DNA of 10,438 nt, taken from positions 1 to 10,438 of the forward strand of contig JAQVQT010000056.1 of assembly GCA_028701435.1 (NCBI GenBank), written 5' to 3'. The stretch comes from Smithellaceae bacterium (GTDB lineage Bacteria > Desulfobacterota > Syntrophia > Syntrophales > Smithellaceae). The number at the start of each line of letters is the position of its first letter. The stretch's first letter is position 1. The notes under the pieces are model-generated. The model was given only the letters and a program-made list of their open reading frames with translations. It searched no databases and was not told the origin of the DNA. Position numbers and translations under genes: made by a program. Of this stretch, positions 7,604 through 10,438 are shown piece after piece.

Positions 7604-7855
7604 TTAGTCGCTCTCAGCCTCAAGCTTTTTCAAAACAGGATCATCCGCCGGGAATATATTGGTGGTCTCGGTTTCGTCATCAAAAACAAGAACGGCTGAT
7701 CCATTTTTGAGCTTGTTTTTTACCTGTTGAAAACTGGTTTCCAAGGAAGCCTCTATCGCGCCGTAATCCGTCCCGTTTCTGGAAATAAATTCTTCGATGA
7801 CCCCTTTTAAGGCTTTAGCGCTGAGCTTATGGACGGGAATAATATGAATCGCCAT
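7604..7855 (-). CDS. YheU/UPF0270-like small protein
   Basis: This 83-residue protein resembles the UPF0270 (YheU) family. It shares the sequence order of an N-terminal I-P near residue 6-7, L-x-x-x-I-E-x-F-I/V near 17-24, GTDYG at 28-32, a middle acidic/basic helix and then AVLVFDDETETTNI. The family has no established function; it is cytoplasmic with no membrane segment or signal peptide. The frame is open to 7945, but that extension is the antisense-frame tail of the upstream gene. ATG 7853-7855 is preferred, with AGG five bases before it, and it lies 13 bases after the ADP-ribosylglycohydrolase fragment's stop. The gene is probably cotranscribed with what lies upstream. UPF0270 is best known from gammaproteobacteria, so its presence here may reflect transfer or a wider range than is usually described. 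Confidence 0.72.
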   Translation of the reverse strand: MAIHIIPVHKLSAKALKGVIEEFISRNGTDYGAIEASLETSFQQVKNKLKNGSAVLVFDDETETTNIFPADDPVLKKLEAESD

Positions 7856-7868
7856 TGAAACCTGCCTT

Positions 7869-8303
7869 TTAAATTCCGGGATACTTCTTCCGCCAGGGAT
7901 CTCCATCATCATAAAGAACAAACAGATCACCGGCAATTTCTTCAATCACATCTTTCAGCTCCAATTCCTCAAGCCAGGGCGCAGGAATTGCCGCCCTCCC
8001 CTGCATAGCGCCCAGAATATTGCCGGTAATCGAACCGGTGCTGTCCGAATCGCCGGTATGATTGACCGCCAAACGAACCCCTTTGGCAAAATCGCCTTCC
8101 GCGGCCAGGGCACAGTAAAGTGAAATCGCCAGCGCCTCTTCACCAACCCAGCCGCCGCCCATTTTTTCGATGGTTTCCGGAGCAGCCTTGATTGTTTTCT
8201 TCCACAGATTCAACACCATCTTAATCGCGTTCAGTGTCTCCTCATATCCCTCGTCCATCGCAAGGATCGGGAGCGTTTCATTAAAAATACCTGAACTGAT
8301 GCT
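7869..8303 (-). pseudogene. ADP-ribosylglycohydrolase, C-terminal remnant
   Basis: The frame carries the C-terminal part of an ADP-ribosylglycohydrolase (DraG/ARH) family protein. GGGWVGEEALAISLYCA is followed by NHTGDSDSTGSITGNILGA, the late metal-binding motif in which the two Asp of GDSDS bind Mg2+, and by a normal C-terminus (LKDVIEEIAGDL). Family members are usually about 300 residues or longer; here only about 145 codons remain up to an in-frame stop at 8304-8306. The N-terminal GDA-type and DDT-type metal motifs are absent, and no frame upstream contains them, because the neighbouring gene ends at 8310. An ATG at 8258 would give 129 residues but has no visible ribosome site. The remnant could not form the full dinuclear active site, so hydrolysis of ADP-ribose bonds is unlikely. 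A translated fragment with another role cannot be excluded. Confidence 0.75.
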
Positions 8304-8309
8304 TCAGGC

Positions 8310-8696
8310 CTAACCGACGTATTGAGATACAAAACGCAAATAGCCTTGTATGCCTTCATGTTTATTCCACTTCTCAACAGATTTCAAAATCCGCTTCAGG
8401 CATTGAATGATTTCATCAAGGGATATGGGGATGATTCCAGGCATCCCGAATGATGATGGCCGTCCCAAACGCCATTCGCAAACAGATTGCACTTGCCGAA
8501 AAATCTCTTTTTCAGTCTCATCGAGCGAATAATTCCGTGGCCTCTTTCCTGTTTTTTCAGCGCTGTAATGATTTATAATTGCCTCCAACGAACGCATCAC
8601 CGCATAGTCCGTCATTTCGAGTTTTTCCCGATAGATAGAGACGATGGCAAATTCAATATTTTGAAGCACATCTTGGTATTTTTCAAACAGATCCAT
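8310..8696 (-). CDS. Uncharacterised 128-residue protein
   Basis: I do not recognise a named family with certainty. The protein is soluble and probably mostly helical, with no signal peptide or membrane segment. Notable segments are an N-terminal amphipathic helix (MDLFEKYQDVLQNIEFAIVS), a region near 71-80 with CEWRLGRP, and a C-terminal helix of KRILKSVEKWNKH type ending GYLRFVSQYVG. This looks like a complete small domain, not a fragment. The start is well supported: ATG 8694-8696 has AGGAG five bases upstream. An ATTATA (TATAAT on the minus strand) lies at 8715-8720, but no good -35 box accompanies it. The stop comes four bases before the stop that cuts off the ADP-ribosylglycohydrolase remnant, placing the breakpoint of that gene directly at the 3' end of this one. 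Cotranscription with the SEC-C gene 158 bp upstream is possible. Confidence 0.7.
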   Translation of the reverse strand: MDLFEKYQDVLQNIEFAIVSIYREKLEMTDYAVMRSLEAIINHYSAEKTGKRPRNYSLDETEKEIFRQVQSVCEWRLGRPSSFGMPGIIPISLDEIIQCLKRILKSVEKWNKHEGIQGYLRFVSQYVG

Positions 8697-8758
8697 CTTT
8701 TCTCCTATCTGCTGATTATATGATGATTCGGCGCTCAGTATTCATAGCCGCGTGCAAC

Positions 8759-8771
8759 CCGGCAATGCCGG
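8759..8771. repeat. Short perfect palindrome
   Basis: CCGGC (8759-8763) and GCCGG (8767-8771) are exact complements around AAT. It lies in the 158-bp gene-free stretch 8697-8854. No function is assigned; it is short enough to be chance. Confidence 0.3.
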
Positions 8772-8810
8772 TCAGCAACGGCCTGCCACGTTTTCTCGAT
8801 AATATGATTC

Positions 8811-8842
8811 AAACCCGTTGTGATGTTCGCAATGGGTTTTTT
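8811..8842. terminator. Hairpin with T-run downstream of the SEC-C gene
   Basis: AAACCCGTTG (8811-8820) pairs with CAATGGGTTT (8830-8839) around a nine-base loop. On the plus strand all ten pairs form (one is G-U), and six T residues run to 8842, the layout of a Rho-independent terminator. On the minus strand the same stem has one A-C mismatch and only a short T stretch after it, yet its position 15 bases after the SEC-C stop would suit termination of that gene. No plus-strand gene ends here. Confidence 0.45.
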
Positions 8843-8854
8843 GAGCGTTTTAAC

Positions 8855-9982
8855 TTAAAGCAGCCGGCCAAAAACATGACCGTTGCGACGGAGAAAAAGG
8901 TTGACGCCGTCTTTTTGCCTGCTTTTTTTGTATGCTTTCAATATTTCCTTGATCTTTTCGTCCAGATACATGGGGGGATAAGACATATGACCGCCGGATA
9001 TCAGGTAATATGGACCGGCTGGAAAAACTCTCAAAAAAAGAGCGTAACCCGGCTGTGTGGATTTGGACATCATGTTATCGTGAACAAACACTTCCGTTTG
9101 ATCAAACATATTCCGCAAAAGAGCGCCTGTTCCTTTTTTGATGAACGTCACCATATAGACGGATTTCGGCGCTTTCATCCGTGCTTCCACAAGCTTTCTT
9201 TCGTCTTTGGATAAAGTGTCCTGGGCCAGCAATCTTCCAAGTACATAAGGCGTCGGTTCATCCGGAAGATAGTAATCATTCATTAGCCATTCATTGAGCT
9301 CCTCCATATCTCGCTCAGTTATGCCGTATCTTCTGGCCTCGGCGTCGCGTTTTTTCCCAAAATAGAACTTGATCAATGACCCTATGTCGAGGTCTTTGCT
9401 TTCCTCCATCAGAATCATGCCCTTGCGAATAACCCAGGTGTCAAACCGTTTCCATTTTTCAATTTCTATTTTTTCCTGTTCTTCTCGCACCAGGCAACAT
9501 ACCTTGTATTTCCTGCCGCTTCCGCAAGCGCAAATGTCGTTTCGTTTTTGCGGCGGTTTGTCCATCAAGCATTCCCAGTTCATTTTAACGTTTTCAAACA
9601 GGGCCATGAGCGCTTCATCTTTTTTCATGGCCATCTTGTCTTTTTCTTTGTTGTCGAACGTGTTCCAGACGTTCGTAACGTATTGCAGAATTTTATTGAC
9701 TTCATCTATATTTTTGAAATCTTTCGCAACTGCGAGGTATTCCTTCATCTTACAGTCGGTAAAAAGCCTGGAAACTCGCAAAGCGTCGTTTCGCTGTTTT
9801 TCAGCCGCCGCGATGCTGATGCCTTTTTCTTCTGCCGATATGCGAATCATGCAGTCGTAGCAGGCCACTTGCGGATCAGGCGACATCGGATTGAGAAAAC
9901 CGCCTAATTTTGATTTCTTGCCGCAAACGTCGCACAGACACAGGCCGCCTTCGAAAATTTTGCCGGATATTTTATCTTTCAT
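8855..9982 (-). CDS. SEC-C motif protein with N-terminal Cys pairs
   Basis: This 375-residue soluble protein contains a full SEC-C zinc motif at 151-163 (C-A-C-G-S-G-R-K-Y-K-V-C-C), the metal-binding module also found at the C-terminus of SecA. The motif is internal here, with over 200 residues after it. At the N-terminus C17-x2-C20 and C41-x2-C44 form a separate zinc-ribbon-like set. The part after the SEC-C motif (EWLMNDYYLPDEPTP near 230, then LSKDERKLVEARM, then SVYMVTFIKKGTGALLRNMF) resembles the long C-terminal region of other SEC-C proteins, whose function is not established. It is not SecA: no helicase motifs are present. ATG 9980-9982 is the start, with AAGAG eight bases upstream and a good promoter 23 bases before that. 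It is divergent from the HEPN gene. A nucleic-acid or protein-binding role is inference. Confidence 0.8.
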   Translation of the reverse strand: MKDKISGKIFEGGLCLCDVCGKKSKLGGFLNPMSPDPQVACYDCMIRISAEEKGISIAAAEKQRNDALRVSRLFTDCKMKEYLAVAKDFKNIDEVNKILQYVTNVWNTFDNKEKDKMAMKKDEALMALFENVKMNWECLMDKPPQKRNDICACGSGRKYKVCCLVREEQEKIEIEKWKRFDTWVIRKGMILMEESKDLDIGSLIKFYFGKKRDAEARRYGITERDMEELNEWLMNDYYLPDEPTPYVLGRLLAQDTLSKDERKLVEARMKAPKSVYMVTFIKKGTGALLRNMFDQTEVFVHDNMMSKSTQPGYALFLRVFPAGPYYLISGGHMSYPPMYLDEKIKEILKAYKKSRQKDGVNLFLRRNGHVFGRLL

Positions 9983-10011
9983 GGGATGCTCTTTTCTTTT
10001 GATTCATGACT

Positions 10012-10040
10012 AATTTAGCATCTTTGCCGTAAAATGTTAA
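10012..10040 (-). promoter_or_regulatory. sigma-70-type promoter for the SEC-C gene
   Basis: On the minus strand TTAACA (10035-10040, five of six) is followed by a 17-bp spacer and TAAATT (10012-10017, four of six). TGC just before the -10 box gives an extended -10 element. Transcription would start near 10005, about 23 bases before the ATG. AT-rich DNA upstream could act as an UP element shared with the divergent promoter. Confidence 0.65.
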
Positions 10041-10067
10041 TAATTTCTGCTTTAATTTTGTTTTTAA

Positions 10068-10096
10068 TTGACACAAAATGTTGTATTATCTATAAT
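10068..10096 (+). promoter_or_regulatory. Exact-consensus sigma-70 promoter for the HEPN gene
   Basis: TTGACA (10068-10073), a 17-bp spacer and TATAAT (10091-10096) match the sigma-70 consensus at all twelve positions. Transcription would start near 10103, leaving a leader of about 39 bases. A promoter this strong usually implies repression; the palindrome ATTAT-CT-ATAAT (10085-10096) covers the -10 box. Confidence 0.85.
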
Positions 10097-10123
10097 TAAT
10101 AGCTCCAAAAGATAATTATTATC
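10085..10123. promoter_or_regulatory. Candidate operator: two palindromes at the HEPN promoter
   Basis: ATTAT-CT-ATAAT (10085-10096) overlaps the -10 box, and GATAAT-T-ATTATC (10111-10123) lies in the leader just after the predicted transcript start. The hexamer ATTATC occurs in both, at 10085-10090 and 10118-10123, 33 bp apart or about three helical turns. This arrangement suits cooperative binding by a dimeric autorepressor. The region is very AT-rich, so chance palindromes are a real alternative. Confidence 0.4.
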
Positions 10124-10141
10124 AGAAAATAGATACGAATC

Positions 10142-10438
10142 ATGGAAAAAAACGTAAAGTATTGGCTGGATATTTCAGAATACGATTTGGAAACCGCTGA
10201 AGCGATGCTCGAAAAGGCGCGTTTTCTTTACGTCGGTTTCATGTGCCATCAGACGATTGAGAAGATTGTAAAAGCCTACTACCAGAAAGAATTAAATCAA
10301 CTTCCACCAAAAACACACAACATCATTCTGTTGGCACAGCAGTCAAATCTATACGATAATTTTTCTGATGCACAAAAGGCGTTTATTGAAGTGTTGCAAC
10401 CCTTGAATATCGAGGCTAGATACCCAGATTACAGGGAT
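10142..10438 (+). CDS. HEPN-domain protein, N-terminal part (partial)
   Basis: The reading frame is open from ATG 10142-10144 to the end of the window (99 codons, no stop). The peptide begins with YWLDISEYDLETAEAMLE (7-24), then FLYVGFMCHQTIEKIVKAYY (28-47) and a later THNIILLAQQ. This is the layout of the HEPN domain (PF05168-type): a W-x3-A/S-x2-D-L-x2-A first helix, then an F-x3-Q-x2-E-K-x2-K second helix and a conserved H. HEPN proteins are often RNases and are frequently encoded next to a minimal nucleotidyltransferase (MNT) as a toxin-antitoxin pair. The diagnostic R-x4-6-H catalytic motif would normally lie further on and is not visible. The ribosome site is weak. Divergence from the SEC-C gene and AT-rich flanks suggest an accessory locus. 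HEPN family is confident; toxin function is inference. Confidence 0.82.
   Translation, partial: MEKNVKYWLDISEYDLETAEAMLEKARFLYVGFMCHQTIEKIVKAYYQKELNQLPPKTHNIILLAQQSNLYDNFSDAQKAFIEVLQPLNIEARYPDYRD

Noticed and set aside
8715..8720. Exact TATAAT on the minus strand upstream of the 128-residue protein
   Set aside because: No acceptable -35 box at 16-18 bp and no extended -10; the leader would be only about 12 bases.
8720..9214. Plus-strand open frame of 164 codons
   Set aside because: Most of it is antisense to the SEC-C gene, and the composition is not protein-like beyond that. No ribosome site or promoter was seen.
1..10438. CRISPR arrays, tRNA or rRNA genes, insertion sequences, integrases
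   Set aside because: Read through on both strands; no regularly spaced direct repeats, cloverleaf-like genes, transposase or integrase motifs were found.

Overview
The window looks like chromosomal DNA from a Gram-negative bacterium that makes lipopolysaccharide (LPS). Moderate GC in the left three quarters, an lptF-lptG pair, a divergent glycosyltransferase operon of the GT9/GT39/PAP2 type and a long-form S-adenosylhomocysteine hydrolase together suggest a deltaproteobacterial lineage (Syntrophaceae or a related Desulfobacterota group). This placement is an impression from gene style, not from a marker gene.

Left block (1-3461, all minus strand): an envelope-sugar operon, read right to left. 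It holds a GT9 heptosyltransferase-like protein, a GT39/ArnT-like membrane glycosyltransferase, a PAP2 lipid phosphatase and the first 32 codons of a second GT39-like protein that leaves the window at position 1. The genes overlap or nearly abut. A strong sigma-70-type promoter (TTGACA, 17-bp spacer, TATATT) sits just upstream of the GT9 gene.

Middle block (3652-5893, plus strand): lptF and lptG, the two inner-membrane permease subunits of the LPS exporter, as a tight operon. They diverge from the sugar operon, so modification and export of the same glycolipid start from one 190-bp intergenic region that also carries a 7-bp-stem inverted repeat. lptG converges on ahcY (minus, 6075-7499). The 181 bp between them is a stack of four short inverted repeats, one a candidate terminator.

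Right block (7604-10438): an accessory-looking, AT-richer region. On the minus strand it holds a SEC-C zinc-motif protein, an unidentified 128-residue protein, an ADP-ribosylglycohydrolase reduced to its C-terminal part, and a YheU/UPF0270-like small protein. On the plus strand, divergent from the SEC-C gene, a HEPN-domain gene begins at 10142 and runs off the window. It has an exact-consensus sigma-70 promoter with palindromes over the -10 box and in the leader, as would suit an autoregulated toxin-antitoxin (MNT/HEPN-type) unit whose partner would lie beyond the window.

No tRNA, rRNA, CRISPR array, transposase or integrase was seen. The least ordinary parts are the HEPN/SEC-C divergent promoter region, the decapitated ADP-ribosylglycohydrolase and the palindrome stack after lptG. 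None amounts to a demonstrated new system.
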